From Eubacteriales bacterium (GTDB lineage Bacteria; Bacillota; Clostridia; Lachnospirales; Lachnospiraceae), in assembly GCA_030524715.1 (NCBI GenBank), contig JAUNGB010000022.1, positions 1 to 60,205 on the forward strand: a stretch of 60,205 bases of DNA, in the 5' to 3' direction. The notes beneath the pieces were generated by a model. It was not told the origin of the DNA. It did no database searches and worked only from the letters and a program-made list of their open reading frames with translations. The translations under genes and the position numbers were made by a program. Positions 7,933-17,630 of the stretch are shown here, one piece after another (position 1 is the stretch's first letter; every line of letters starts with the position of its first letter).

Positions 7933-9759
7933 ATGAATAAAAACTTTTTAGAACACTATATGAATATAAAACCGGAAACACCGGAACAAAAATATCTGTT
8001 TCTGACAGATAATCAGGAACTTGCTTTTTCAATTATTGCAGCAGGTCATCGGGCAATTGCTTTATTAGATCATGCGGACGGATTTTATAATCCTGAAACA
8101 TTTGCGGCGTATATGACAGGGATTACCTGTACTGGCACATACCAGATGGACTACTTCTATGTGCCAGCCTGTTCAACAAAGAAATGCAACGATTTTCTGG
8201 AAGATTTCTTTCAAAAGAATTATCTGCATTACCGAAAGGGATGGATGATATTTAAAAATAAAGAATATCTGGAGAAGCTGGAATATCAGCAGGAACTGAA
8301 AACACTGCTTTCTGATTATATCCAACGATTTGAAGGACGTCCGGCGAACTCGCCGGATTTAAGCAGATTTCACAGATATAATGAACAGGGAAAACGAATA
8401 GGTGTGTTTGATATGGAGATTGTGGATTATCTGATTCAGACAATCTCTTTTTTTATGCTTGGAAACACACCATATCTCTATGAACTTGGCTGTTATCACG
8501 AAGACCGAGGCGGGATTCGCTTAAAATCCCATATCCAGAAGCTGATTTTTCGGGATTGCATCAAAGCCACAACCATCCAGAGTATCTATAATCTGCTCAT
8601 TTCCCAGCCGCAGGTACAGAAAAATTTTTCGAATCTGAACAATCAGCCGGCCCATTGGATTAACTTTCAGAACGGATATTTTGATGTAATAGAATGGAAA
8701 ATGTTAGAGCATGACGCGAAATACCTTATAATCAATCAAATTCCATTTTCATTTTATCCGGAGCAGGCAGAGGCTGCCCTTGCAGGCGGTCAGACTATTC
8801 AGAAATATCTGGATTTCTCACTTCCGGACAAAACCGATCAGCAAACGTTCTGGCAGTACCTCGGTTATTGCATGACTACGGATACACGTTTCCAGAAATT
8901 TCTCATGATTAAAGGGAGAGGCGGAACCGGAAAATCCGTTATTATTTCCCTCGCGCAGTAACTTATCGGAAACCGCAATTTTTCCAGTATGTCTCTGCAA
9001 AATTTGAATCAGAGATTTTACGCTACAGGCCTGTTTGGAAAATTGTTAAATGCCTGCGCCGATATTCCCAGTACAGCATTGGAAAGCGTAGACATTATCA
9101 AAAAAGCTGTCGGAGAAGATACCCTGCTTTATGAAAAGAAAGGACAAGATCCGGCGCAGTTTACCAGCTATGCAAAACTGCTGTTCTCGGCAAATGAACT
9201 TCCGCTGAATCTGGATGACAAAACAAATGCGTACTATCGCCGGTTGCTGGTACTTGATATGAATAAAAGCATTCCAGAAAGCAAAAAGGATTCACAGCTA
9301 AAAGAAAAGCTCTGTATGGAATCCGATTATGCAATCCATATGGCGGTGCAGGCATTGCGGAAGCTATATACAGAACAGCGCTTTATTGAGAGCGATCATA
9401 GCAAAGCCTGCATTGAAACACTATACCGCTCTGCTGACAGCGTAAAGGCATTTACAGAAGATATGCTTTGCCATAAGAGCGGTGAGAAAATGAAACGCAG
9501 CGAAGTCTACCGGATGTACGAAGATTACTGCGAAGAAAACGGACGGATGCCTCATGGAAAATCCAGGTTTTGGGAGTACATGGCAGATAAGGGATATACC
9601 TTTAAGCGATTTTCAGACGGAACTTTTTATTTCAAAGATACTGCTCCGAAAGAGACAGATTTTAAAGAAGTAGACGATACGTTGGAAATTCCATTTGAGC
9701 AGATGGAACTTTTATCTTTTTCAGAAAAAGGCAGAAATGATAAAAATGATAAAATATAG
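7933..9759 (+). pseudogene. P4-type phage/plasmid primase-helicase with in-frame TAA
   Basis: Two open segments, 7933-8958 and 8962-9759, lie in one frame and are split only by TAA at 8959-8961; together they would give 608 residues. The C-terminal half is the P4/D5-type SF3-like helicase region, with FWQYLGYCMTTDTRFQKFL, Walker A GRGGTGKS and FSANELPL. The stop falls seven codons after Walker A, so the N-terminal product lacks the catalytic core. It would initiate replication of the excised circle. An internal ATG at 8989 exists but would lack Walker A. A sequencing error at one base would give the same picture. GGAGG-like GAGGAGG precedes the ATG at 7933. Confidence 0.8.
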
Positions 9760-10253
9760 TTTGGTATTCTTGAATATGTAGATTGTTGAAAAAACGATGG
9801 ATATATCATGGTATCTTTTTTGCCATTTTGCCATATCCCCGGTAATAAGAAGGCTGGAGAAAATATCATTGCTGATATCTAAAACGTTTATTTTTATCTT
9901 TGCTATATCTTTAGTTTAATTGAATATGACTGCTAAGGTCAGATTGTTGATGCCGATGTATTTGAAAGAAAATCGAAATACGTCGGCTTTTCTTTTGAAA
10001 AAAAGTTCAGTGAACTATTTTTCAAAAACCGAAAAAACTGATTGAACTTCCCTGCAAAGGAAAGACGGTCAGTTTGTTCGGCGCAGGAGTACAGAGGGTG
10101 CAACCCTTTGTGTAGGTCAAGGGCGGCAGCCTTGCCCAGTTAAGCGGCGTTTCGCCACTTAGTACTGGGTATATTACTTGACGCTAAAAGCTGCAAGGAA
10201 TCCGCTTTTCATCCCTAACCATCTTAAAAAAATTCAAAAAGGAGTAAATCAAA
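9760..10253. other. Non-coding region with multi-stem candidate oriT
   Basis: No gene is seen in these 494 bases. From about 10005 to 10215 there are several short inverted repeats: the stretch around GTTCAGTGAAC, CAAGG/CCTTG at 10120-10137, AAG-GGCG/CGCC-CTT at 10142-10160, and CCCAGT/ACTGGG flanking the latter. Position directly upstream of the relaxase is where MobV-type elements keep their nick site, so this is the candidate transfer origin; the nick position cannot be read. Confidence 0.5.
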
Positions 10254-11486
10254 ATGAAATTGACAAGACACAATGGTCGTGCCGGAAAGAATGGCACTTA
10301 TAATCCAAAACACAATGACAGAAATTTTAATATTCGCAACAGCGAGCATATTGATGATACTCAGGCAGAGAGAAATATCTACTGGGACTGTTATAATGGT
10401 TACCGAAACCTTATTCATGATAATAAAACAGACGAACTCGCAAAGTCCTTTGAAGAAGTGGAACAGTACTTTTATGCTTCCCAATACCAGAATTTTGTGA
10501 ATAATCAAAATGCCAGAAATGAAAAAAATCGTCATCCGGAACGTAATCGTACAACTAACGATTTGCTGAAAAGTAAAAAAACATGCCCTGAGGAAAGCAT
10601 TTTTCAAATCGGAACTTTGGATAATCATGTTCCGCCAGAGCTTCTCTTTGATGTTGTAACAGAGTTTATGATTGAAATAAATGAGAGATTTGGTTCCCAT
10701 GTTCATATATTGGACTGGGCATTACATTTAGATGAAAGTACACCTCATATCCACGAACGTCACGTTTTTGACTGCGAAAATCAGTACGGAGAGATTGCCC
10801 CTCAGCAAGAAAAAGCGTTGGAAGCATTGGGATTTGAGTTACCCGATCCGAAAAAGCCGCCGGGAAGAAAAAATAACAGAAAAATGACCTTTGACTCTGT
10901 CTGTCGGGTTCTTCTGTTTGATATTGCAAAGAAACATGATCTGTTATTAGAAGAAGAACCGGAATATGGTGGAAGAGCATATTTAGAGAAACAGGATTTT
11001 ATTATTGCCAAGCAAAAGGAACAACTGGCAGAACAAGAACGGAAACTTGAAGACCTAACCATGAAAATTGAAGACGTAGAAGCTCTGATCGATGAGGTCG
11101 CAGAGATTGCTTATGATAAGGCGGTAGAGGTTGTAACCAATACCGTAAAAATAGAAACGCACAAAGAAGATATTCGTCTGGTAGAGCAATCAAAAGCATG
11201 GGTACTCTCCCCGGAACGAAAAGCATCAAAAAAAGAGTGTGAATATGCTGCAAAGCGTTTAGATGGTGTCATTACAAAAATTACCAATGCCATGAAATCT
11301 ACAATTCAGAAAATTCATACAACATTGATGAAACCAGAGGTTAAAAAGGAAGGTATGGAACAGATTAAGAAAAAAGCCAGAACTTCTATTTTGGAAAAGC
11401 TGAATAGAAATAAGGCTGAAATTGCAGAACGGGATGCTATGAAAAGACATCAAAAGGCTGTTCCAAAGTATGATATGGAGTTGTAA
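10254..11486 (+). CDS. MobV/Pre-like relaxase
   Basis: Relaxase that would nick the element at oriT and pilot the strand during mobilization. The 410-residue protein has the metal-binding motif HLDESTPHIHERH near residue 163, the histidine-rich motif III of MobV/Pre (plasmid recombination) enzymes. It is followed by a charged, mostly helical C-terminus with a coiled coil around residues 243-280. AAAAAGGAG lies just upstream of the ATG. It faces the candidate oriT upstream. Similar proteins are common in serine-recombinase elements of Clostridia. The family call rests on motif III alone. Confidence 0.8.
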   Translation: MKLTRHNGRAGKNGTYNPKHNDRNFNIRNSEHIDDTQAERNIYWDCYNGYRNLIHDNKTDELAKSFEEVEQYFYASQYQNFVNNQNARNEKNRHPERNRTTNDLLKSKKTCPEESIFQIGTLDNHVPPELLFDVVTEFMIEINERFGSHVHILDWALHLDESTPHIHERHVFDCENQYGEIAPQQEKALEALGFELPDPKKPPGRKNNRKMTFDSVCRVLLFDIAKKHDLLLEEEPEYGGRAYLEKQDFIIAKQKEQLAEQERKLEDLTMKIEDVEALIDEVAEIAYDKAVEVVTNTVKIETHKEDIRLVEQSKAWVLSPERKASKKECEYAAKRLDGVITKITNAMKSTIQKIHTTLMKPEVKKEGMEQIKKKARTSILEKLNRNKAEIAERDAMKRHQKAVPKYDMEL

Positions 11487-11603
11487 AATGCTTGTTATTC
11501 TTATAATAAAAATAGAGATTATTTTATGTTTAGGCAATAATATACCAAATAAAGGTTGATATTATAAAACATATGGTTTATAAAAAACTACGTGGAGGTC
11601 AGA

Positions 11604-13052
11604 ATGAATACTGCTGATTTAATAAGGAAATTATGTAATGAACAAAATATTAGTATTACTGCACTTGCAAGAAAGATAGGACAATCTCCTCAAAATTTTG
11701 GCAAGAAGCTAAAACGCAATACCGTTTCGCAGTCTGAACTAATTCGAATTGCAGATGCTCTCGGAGTTATTTATGAGCAAACATTTACTTCTCATAGTGA
11801 AGGAGATATGAATGAGGTATCAAATTACAATTCATTGATAAACAAATATGTCAGCAATGAACTTGGCTTAACTATTCAACCAGAAGAAAATGATTCAGAA
11901 TCGCTTGATAACAATTATATGAAGCTAGACAATAATGCATTTGTTAAGATAAATGCATTATTATATAACGTACCACATTATACTGCAGAATTTCGTGCTA
12001 AACAATTGTCAGAAGATACCTATAAAGTTATATATGATAAGGGTCTTGGTCATCTGCAACAATCTGCCCAAAATAGAGAGCGATTCAGAGCTAATGTAGT
12101 TGCATTTGGTACAAATAACGATATTACAGGACAAGCCGAACTTGAGAAGTTTCACTTGAAGATATCATCACTTGCCTTAGTTACCTTTGATATTGCTACA
12201 ATTGTTACAAATCAGTATTATTTAGCGAAAATCGACAGTAAGCTAAGTTCACTGGATGATAAGTTAGATCATGTCCAAAAATTTTTGGAAGAGAGCAAGA
12301 AAAGTGATTTGTGGGCTAATGGACAGTTTTTAAAAGATGTGTCAAGTAAACTTTATGAGATAACTCTTGATGAACAATATAGATTAACAACACTTATAAA
12401 TGTTCAAAGCATCAGAATAAGCACACTGTCTAATGTGAAATTCTATCACAAGATGATGCAAGAGTATGTCAAAGGTAAATTAGATAAAAATTTGAAAAAG
12501 TTCTCAGATACCCAAGATGTTCTGAAGCAGTTTTACGAACATTTTGATGCTTATCTTTATTCGATATATGTATACGGATTTGCCTATATTATCGAAATAG
12601 TTCTAGCACAAATTTCAGAAAAGGAATTTTTAAATAAAGTAAGGGATGAGATACAGAGTGTAATAAATAGTTTTCAGAATGACTATACAAGAGAATTGCA
12701 ACAGTTTATTGATGGTGTAAAGAGTCTAAATCCAGGATCATTAACTGAAGCATTCTCTGGATGTAAGCCTAAATTTCACAATTATGGAAATTCTTGGGGA
12801 ACACTTTTGCTTGAAGCTGTGACATTAATGGCAAACCTCGCTGCAACTCATGACAAAGAAAAAAAGAATTCTCAGAAAGATGAGATTGAGAGACAATTTC
12901 AATTTTTGCAAAAGCGAACAAAGATATGCATCAGTGATCTTGAATTTCCTATTCAAGCAATCGAACAACTTAATAAAATATACAATGAGCCACTGGAACT
13001 GCTTGTAACAGGCGATGCAGCTTATTTACATGTAAATAATAAATTATTGTAA
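11604..13052 (+). CDS. XRE-type HTH protein with large helical C-terminal region, unknown function
   Basis: 482 residues. The first 60 form an XRE/Cro HTH (ISITALARKIGQSPQNFGKKL). The remaining 420 match no family I know. They are almost all helical, with one hydrophobic helix (SSLALVTFDIATIVTNQYYL, near residue 190) directly followed by a coiled coil (DSKLSSLDDKLDHVQKFLEE), a further amphipathic stretch and a less hydrophobic patch near GTLLLEAVTLMANLAA. I chose the ATG at 11604 because GGAGG lies 6 bases upstream. AT-rich codon use differs from the relaxase gene. Hydrophobic helix plus coiled coil recalls membrane-acting helical toxins, but that is only an analogy. Confidence 0.6.
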   Translation: MNTADLIRKLCNEQNISITALARKIGQSPQNFGKKLKRNTVSQSELIRIADALGVIYEQTFTSHSEGDMNEVSNYNSLINKYVSNELGLTIQPEENDSESLDNNYMKLDNNAFVKINALLYNVPHYTAEFRAKQLSEDTYKVIYDKGLGHLQQSAQNRERFRANVVAFGTNNDITGQAELEKFHLKISSLALVTFDIATIVTNQYYLAKIDSKLSSLDDKLDHVQKFLEESKKSDLWANGQFLKDVSSKLYEITLDEQYRLTTLINVQSIRISTLSNVKFYHKMMQEYVKGKLDKNLKKFSDTQDVLKQFYEHFDAYLYSIYVYGFAYIIEIVLAQISEKEFLNKVRDEIQSVINSFQNDYTRELQQFIDGVKSLNPGSLTEAFSGCKPKFHNYGNSWGTLLLEAVTLMANLAATHDKEKKNSQKDEIERQFQFLQKRTKICISDLEFPIQAIEQLNKIYNEPLELLVTGDAAYLHVNNKLL

Positions 13053-13199
13053 ATAACAAGTACCTCCATAAAGAATCTCTTCCTAATAACCCTTCAGCTG
13101 CTTTAAACCAACATATGCATTCTTCCACCGATGCACATGTGTATGCTTTAGATGCATTAATTGCTTGATGATTGGAGGCTAATTAAGCAATCTTAAAAC

Positions 13200-13236
13200 G
13201 AATGCCTAGAGAGTTTTCGACCCTCTAGGTATCCGT
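13200..13236. terminator. Bidirectional terminator
   Basis: CCTAGAG pairs with CTCTAGG around a 10-base loop between the convergent genes ending at 13052 and 13238. TCCGTTTTATT follows on the plus strand. Confidence 0.65.
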
Positions 13237-13237
13237 T

Positions 13238-14197
13238 TTATTCAATGGATACCTCAAATATGCTATTGAAGAAATCTTCATTTTGTAACAATTTCGGAAC
13301 TCTATCTGAAAGCATTTTAATAAATTCTTCTTCACAAGAACGATACTCATCAAAATTATTCGAATCTGCCAAACCACCTGGTGTATCGGTAATATCATAG
13401 AGTTTTTCCGCTTTTACTTTATATTTATCCATTTCCATAATTAGAATTTTATATTCAGCCGAATCAATCTGACTATTAAATAAAATAGAAAAATGTTTTT
13501 CGAATTCATCAACGATACAAACTTCGCCTTTGCCGTTCATCATAACAAAGGGAACTGCCGTAAACCCCTCTTCATTTTCATCTGCATCTATTTGATCTCC
13601 CAAAATGTGTACATAATAAATCACAGCGGCCAAACTATTATAACGCGGATCCAATGATTTGTTTTTATCCTTAAAACCAAAGAATTCCTTGATTTTTGCA
13701 AGAAATCCTATCTTTGAATTTTCTCCATCAAAAATAGTCTTTACCGTATTTTGCAGAATAACCTTTCGGCTTTTCCAATTGGCTTTATCTCCATCTAAAC
13801 CGTCTTTTGAATAGTCATAATCCCAACCTTTGTGTGTATATGCCCGATGTGTATACCCTGATGCAGTATAGTTAATACCATTTTTTTCAAAGGAATCGGT
13901 TGTATTTGCTGGAAGGTCAGGAACACCTATGTCACTTAGTGCTTCTAAAGCTATTTGACCTTTTTTGGCTCCATTAAAAAAGTCCACACATAAGTAACTG
14001 GCATACTGCAAGTCCTCTATATACTGTTTTTGCTTACTTCCTTTCTCAAGTTTTTTATAATACGAATCCATTTCTCCAAAAAGTACTTGCCGCATTTTTT
14101 CATTGTGATACTCAGCATCTCCTGCAAACGTATTAAGTGGTATTGCGAATATCATAACAATCAGTAGTAAAAACGACCATCGTATTCTTTTCATCAA
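13238..14197 (-). CDS. Secreted protein, unknown, with His-rich motif
   Basis: 319 residues with a clear Sec signal peptide (WSFLLLIVMIFAIPLNTFAG), so exported. No family recognised. The mature part is helical and has two notable spots: SGYTHRAYTHKGWDYDY near residue 115 and VIYYVHILGDQIDADE near 195. A His-x-x-x-x-His pair followed by a YVHxLGDxxD helix resembles the metal ligands of helical zinc phospholipase C/P1 nuclease enzymes, but the ligand set is incomplete by eye. The ATG overlaps the stop of the lipoprotein gene upstream (ATGA, 14194-14197), so the two are translated together and probably act together at the cell surface. Confidence 0.6.
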   Translation of the reverse strand: MMKRIRWSFLLLIVMIFAIPLNTFAGDAEYHNEKMRQVLFGEMDSYYKKLEKGSKQKQYIEDLQYASYLCVDFFNGAKKGQIALEALSDIGVPDLPANTTDSFEKNGINYTASGYTHRAYTHKGWDYDYSKDGLDGDKANWKSRKVILQNTVKTIFDGENSKIGFLAKIKEFFGFKDKNKSLDPRYNSLAAVIYYVHILGDQIDADENEEGFTAVPFVMMNGKGEVCIVDEFEKHFSILFNSQIDSAEYKILIMEMDKYKVKAEKLYDITDTPGGLADSNNFDEYRSCEEEFIKMLSDRVPKLLQNEDFFNSIFEVSIE

Positions 14198-16149
14198 TCC
14201 ACCCTCGTAAATACATAATTCTTAAACACTTTATTCATTATTCCACCTTTAGCAATAACAGTAAACTCAAAAACTTCCGCTTCAATATTAGAATCCTTAT
14301 CAGGTATAATCTCAATTACAACTCTATCAACATCCGCATAATTGTATTTGTGCGCTTCCGTGCTCTTATATGTAATACTAAAGGTATCCACGTCTTCCGG
14401 ATTCGCCCTGCTTCCAGAATCAATTTTCCATTTTTCAATTAATTCTTTCTTCGTTCCTTTATAAACCGTTACCTTTAATGATGAATTTTCAGAAAGAAAC
14501 TTTGCTGGTATTGTAATAGTGTCTTCACTCATTAACACTTTACTTTCATCATTTGGAGATGACTCCTGTTCAAACCAGAATAAATTGTCAATCGTTTCAT
14601 TCAGAAACAGTTTCTCCCCATTCGGATGAATAATATTCATGATACTCTGCTTATCTGAATCACTGATACCCAGTTCCTCTGATAATGCGAACAACAACTG
14701 ACAGTTAATCAACAATGCCTGAGAAACTGGTGGCAATTGTATATTTGTTTCATTAATTGCATTCTTGTTTTCTTTTTTTATATCTCGGTTTGCAATTGGA
14801 TGAAAACCGCTCTGAGTATCCTTAATTTTAGGTTTCTTCATATATTCAGCATTTTCTTTTCGCTGTTCATTCACAAGATTATTAACATTATTCTTTGTAA
14901 TAGTATAGGCATTCTCCAAATATTCAATGTTATTTGTCCTTGCATATAGTCCAAGGCAGCTCTGTGCAACAAGATAACGCAATTTCCAATCATCTTGATC
15001 TGAATTATTTATAATTTCTGTTGCATAGTGATCAATAGTTTTTACATATGCATCACCTGTCAAAATCTCGTCTGCTGCAGCCATAGCAAAAGGCAGCGTT
15101 TGGGCAAATTCATAATCTTTTCTGAAAATATGACAATCCAACTTTTCATACTCTTCAATTGCATCAAGACATTTCTGATAATCACCATGTCCATAGTAAC
15201 TTGAGACCAAGGTGAGCCAATACGGTCCGAATTTCTGGTATTTCTTCTTGCTTTCATCAGTTTCAAAAAACTGAATTTTTGATTCAGTATTTCCGTTGTT
15301 TTTCCACTGTACAAAGGTATCCACATCTTTTTCTGTTAATGAAACATCGTCTGGGAGGCTATATTCTCTTGTGATTTCAATCATATAGTCAAAGGCATCC
15401 GAGCGGTTTTCGTGAAGATATTCGGATTCCGCATCTTCTAGTTTCCAAGTTTCTTTAAGATGTTCTAATTCCGCTGTTTCTACAAAAGACGTATAGCTAC
15501 TGTAGGAATCAATAGCCATATAAGCTACAGAAGCGATCGTTTTTGCAAAACTTCCGGACTCAATTGCACTTAACAACCCTAAAGGATTAGGCACTGCTTT
15601 CTTTAGTGCCTGGGCGCAGTTTTGATCATACAAATATTCGGTTCTTTCTCTTTGAGCATCAAGCATACGAAATTTTTGTAGGATATCTAGCAAGGTGGTA
15701 AGTTGCTCTTGTGTATCTTCATCTACATTCGGAGATGTATTGTTAATCAGAGCAGAATAAGTTTCTTCCAAAAACACTTTGCTGCTATTAGAAGAACTGA
15801 TTTCTGTTGAAAGCACTGTCAGATAATTCAACATGTATGCTGAATTAAGCTGAACTTGATCAAGGCTCTCGTTTTCATCAATTGCATTCCCTGTTGTCTC
15901 CCCCAGTTCATCTGACTGTTGAACCGCCTGTGTTAAATTATCTGCTTTCATCACACCAGAAGTCGTTTTTACACTATTTTCGTCTTCTTTATTAGAGGAT
16001 GCATCGCTTTCTATTGTCTCTTGATCTGCCGTTTCTACAGTATCTGAAGAATTATCTTTCGTTTCTATGTCGCTACTGCATGCAGTAGCAAATACTGCAC
16101 AGACTAACACTATACAAGCAATCCATCTGATCTTCTTTGTCCTTCCCAT
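14194..16149 (-). CDS. Surface lipoprotein, unknown function
   Basis: 651 residues from the ATG at 16149, chosen for the GGAG box 10 bases upstream; the frame extends to 16215 without a better start. The N-terminus is a lipoprotein signal (RWIACIVLVCAVFATACSS, lipobox ATAC) followed by an acidic, Ser/Thr-rich linker. The middle (about 130-500) is helical with short TPR-like pieces (YGHGDYQKCLDAIEEYEKL). The last 130 residues look beta-rich. No family recognised. Coupled to the secreted gene downstream by a 4-base overlap. Cargo of the element; a host-surface or cell-envelope role is inferred from the lipobox only. Confidence 0.6.
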   Translation of the reverse strand: MGRTKKIRWIACIVLVCAVFATACSSDIETKDNSSDTVETADQETIESDASSNKEDENSVKTTSGVMKADNLTQAVQQSDELGETTGNAIDENESLDQVQLNSAYMLNYLTVLSTEISSSNSSKVFLEETYSALINNTSPNVDEDTQEQLTTLLDILQKFRMLDAQRERTEYLYDQNCAQALKKAVPNPLGLLSAIESGSFAKTIASVAYMAIDSYSSYTSFVETAELEHLKETWKLEDAESEYLHENRSDAFDYMIEITREYSLPDDVSLTEKDVDTFVQWKNNGNTESKIQFFETDESKKKYQKFGPYWLTLVSSYYGHGDYQKCLDAIEEYEKLDCHIFRKDYEFAQTLPFAMAAADEILTGDAYVKTIDHYATEIINNSDQDDWKLRYLVAQSCLGLYARTNNIEYLENAYTITKNNVNNLVNEQRKENAEYMKKPKIKDTQSGFHPIANRDIKKENKNAINETNIQLPPVSQALLINCQLLFALSEELGISDSDKQSIMNIIHPNGEKLFLNETIDNLFWFEQESSPNDESKVLMSEDTITIPAKFLSENSSLKVTVYKGTKKELIEKWKIDSGSRANPEDVDTFSITYKSTEAHKYNYADVDRVVIEIIPDKDSNIEAEVFEFTVIAKGGIMNKVFKNYVFTRVD

Positions 16150-16265
16150 ATTCCTTTTCTCCTCGCATAAATGCCCCGTAGCATTTACAATTACTCTTTC
16201 GCTATTCATAGTCACAAAGGCAGAAGATACCTACCAGATTCAGTACTAAATAATCTGTTTAATCG

Positions 16266-16493
16266 TTACGCCGCCTGCTGATAATCAATCACAGCAATTT
16301 CCTGCATCAGTTTCTTTGCCATATCTACAATAATTTCCAGCTTTTCAGCGACTTCATCGGTGTAATATTTCTCACCGCACTGATCGCATTCAAGGCACGG
16401 CACATTTTTAATTACGATAACGCAATTTTTATAATTTACCACATGGGTTGTAGTGCTTTCTACCGTAGTGGTATTTTTACAGAACATACACAT
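16266..16493 (-). CDS. YgiT-type zinc-finger antitoxin-like protein
   Basis: 75 residues with two zinc-knuckle pairs, CMFC near the N-terminus and CLECDQCGEKYY around residue 33, the pattern of the YgiT-type (MqsA N-terminal) zinc finger. Unlike MqsA it has no HTH domain. It starts two bases after the stop of the DUF4258 gene. In known pairs this partner is the antitoxin that neutralises the DUF4258/MqsR-like protein. Confidence 0.8.
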   Translation of the reverse strand: MCMFCKNTTTVESTTTHVVNYKNCVIVIKNVPCLECDQCGEKYYTDEVAEKLEIIVDMAKKLMQEIAVIDYQQAA

Positions 16494-16495
16494 AT

Positions 16496-16810
16496 TTATT
16501 TCCCCTTTCTTCTCGTTTTTAAATCATCTTCAAATTTCCTTGTATCCGGGTAATAAGCCGTTATGATGTATATATTTATACTATCACATCCGACAACAAT
16601 ATGCAAAATCCGGTTATTAATAGTAAGCCCAAAAATCAGACAGCTAGGATTCGGATAATCGTCCGGGTAATCCTCAATGATTTCTCCGGTCAGAATACCG
16701 TTTTTCACATCAGCTCTGCTGATATCACGTTCCTGCATTCGCTCTAAACAGTGTTTTGTCCAAATAATTTTAGATTCAGTACATAATTTCTGATATGTTT
16801 TTAAATCCAT
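16496..16810 (-). CDS. DUF4258 protein, probable toxin
   Basis: 104 residues. IIWTKHCLERMQERDIS near residue 14 and the run LIFGLTINNRILHIVVGCD are typical of DUF4258/BrnT-like small RNase-fold proteins, with the HCLERMQERD motif holding the conserved His, Glu and Arg. AAGGAG lies 8 bases upstream. It is the second gene of a three-gene operon (XRE regulator, DUF4258, YgiT-type), with gaps of 4 and 2 bases. Toxic activity is inferred from the pairing. Confidence 0.75.
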   Translation of the reverse strand: MDLKTYQKLCTESKIIWTKHCLERMQERDISRADVKNGILTGEIIEDYPDDYPNPSCLIFGLTINNRILHIVVGCDSINIYIITAYYPDTRKFEDDLKTRRKGK

Positions 16811-16814
16811 TCCA

Positions 16815-17630
16815 TCACTCCTTCTTATTATCTTTACTGCTGTCTATAAGTATATTTGTCATAAGTCCCTGAAATATTTTCAGATTCTCATCACTCAGTC
16901 CAAGCGGTGAAAGCATCTGTGTTGTAAGACTAGCCACGGTTTCTGCGGTTATATTCTGACGCAAATCAACAGTCTCATTATGAAGTTTCTGAATCTGTCC
17001 TATCATCTCCTCAGCAGAAATATCTTCAACTGGCTCTGCGTACTGCTCTTTCACATCTTTCATGATTCGTAGAAAGAGTGATTTTAGCTTTTCCAGATCC
17101 GCCTCTGTACCTGAGACTTTTTGAGCATTTAGCTGGCGGATATCTTTCCTGCCCTCAATGCTTTGTGCTGGATTAGCTTTCATGTATTCCGAAATATCTG
17201 CTGTAGCCAGATCAATCACACTGTTTCTTGTCAGAAATCCTTCCTCATGCGCGCTTTCAAAGTAGACTTCGGCATAATCCATGAGTGAAATAAAGTATTT
17301 ATGCTCAATGATCCGACTGAGCAGCTCCATATTCACTTTCCCGGACAATAGCGTAACCAATGCCCTGTGAGACAATCCCAATTCATCCAGTTCCACATTC
17401 TTCGGGGTTCTGACACTGGTTTTTCCTAACAGATAGTCGGTAGACACACCAAAGTAATCGGCAAATTTTATCACAAGTTCGTGTCCGATACTTTTTATAT
17501 CTTCATTTTCAATTCTGGTAAGCTGAGACGCAGGGATTCCAAGGTCTTCGCTTACCTGTTTTTTCGTTAAGCCCTTTTCAATTCGTAAATCGCCGATTTT
17601 CTGATGTATATTCCCTGGTAATTCAGCCAT
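16815..17630 (-). CDS. XRE-family regulator heading the TA operon
   Basis: 271 residues. HTH at about 14-65 (GLTKKQVSEDLGIPASQLTR, then ADYFGVSTDYLLGK). The C-terminal 190 residues are helical and unassigned. GGGAG lies 9 bases before the ATG at 17630. It probably represses its own operon and may sense the element's state, since the recombinase module is transcribed divergently from the other side of the 17.6-18.1 kb gap. Confidence 0.8.
   Translation of the reverse strand: MAELPGNIHQKIGDLRIEKGLTKKQVSEDLGIPASQLTRIENEDIKSIGHELVIKFADYFGVSTDYLLGKTSVRTPKNVELDELGLSHRALVTLLSGKVNMELLSRIIEHKYFISLMDYAEVYFESAHEEGFLTRNSVIDLATADISEYMKANPAQSIEGRKDIRQLNAQKVSGTEADLEKLKSLFLRIMKDVKEQYAEPVEDISAEEMIGQIQKLHNETVDLRQNITAETVASLTTQMLSPLGLSDENLKIFQGLMTNILIDSSKDNKKE

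Noticed and set aside
8959-8961. Recoded stop (selenocysteine or pyrrolysine) in the primase gene
   Set aside because: The codon is TAA, which neither system uses, and there is no hairpin of the required type right after it.
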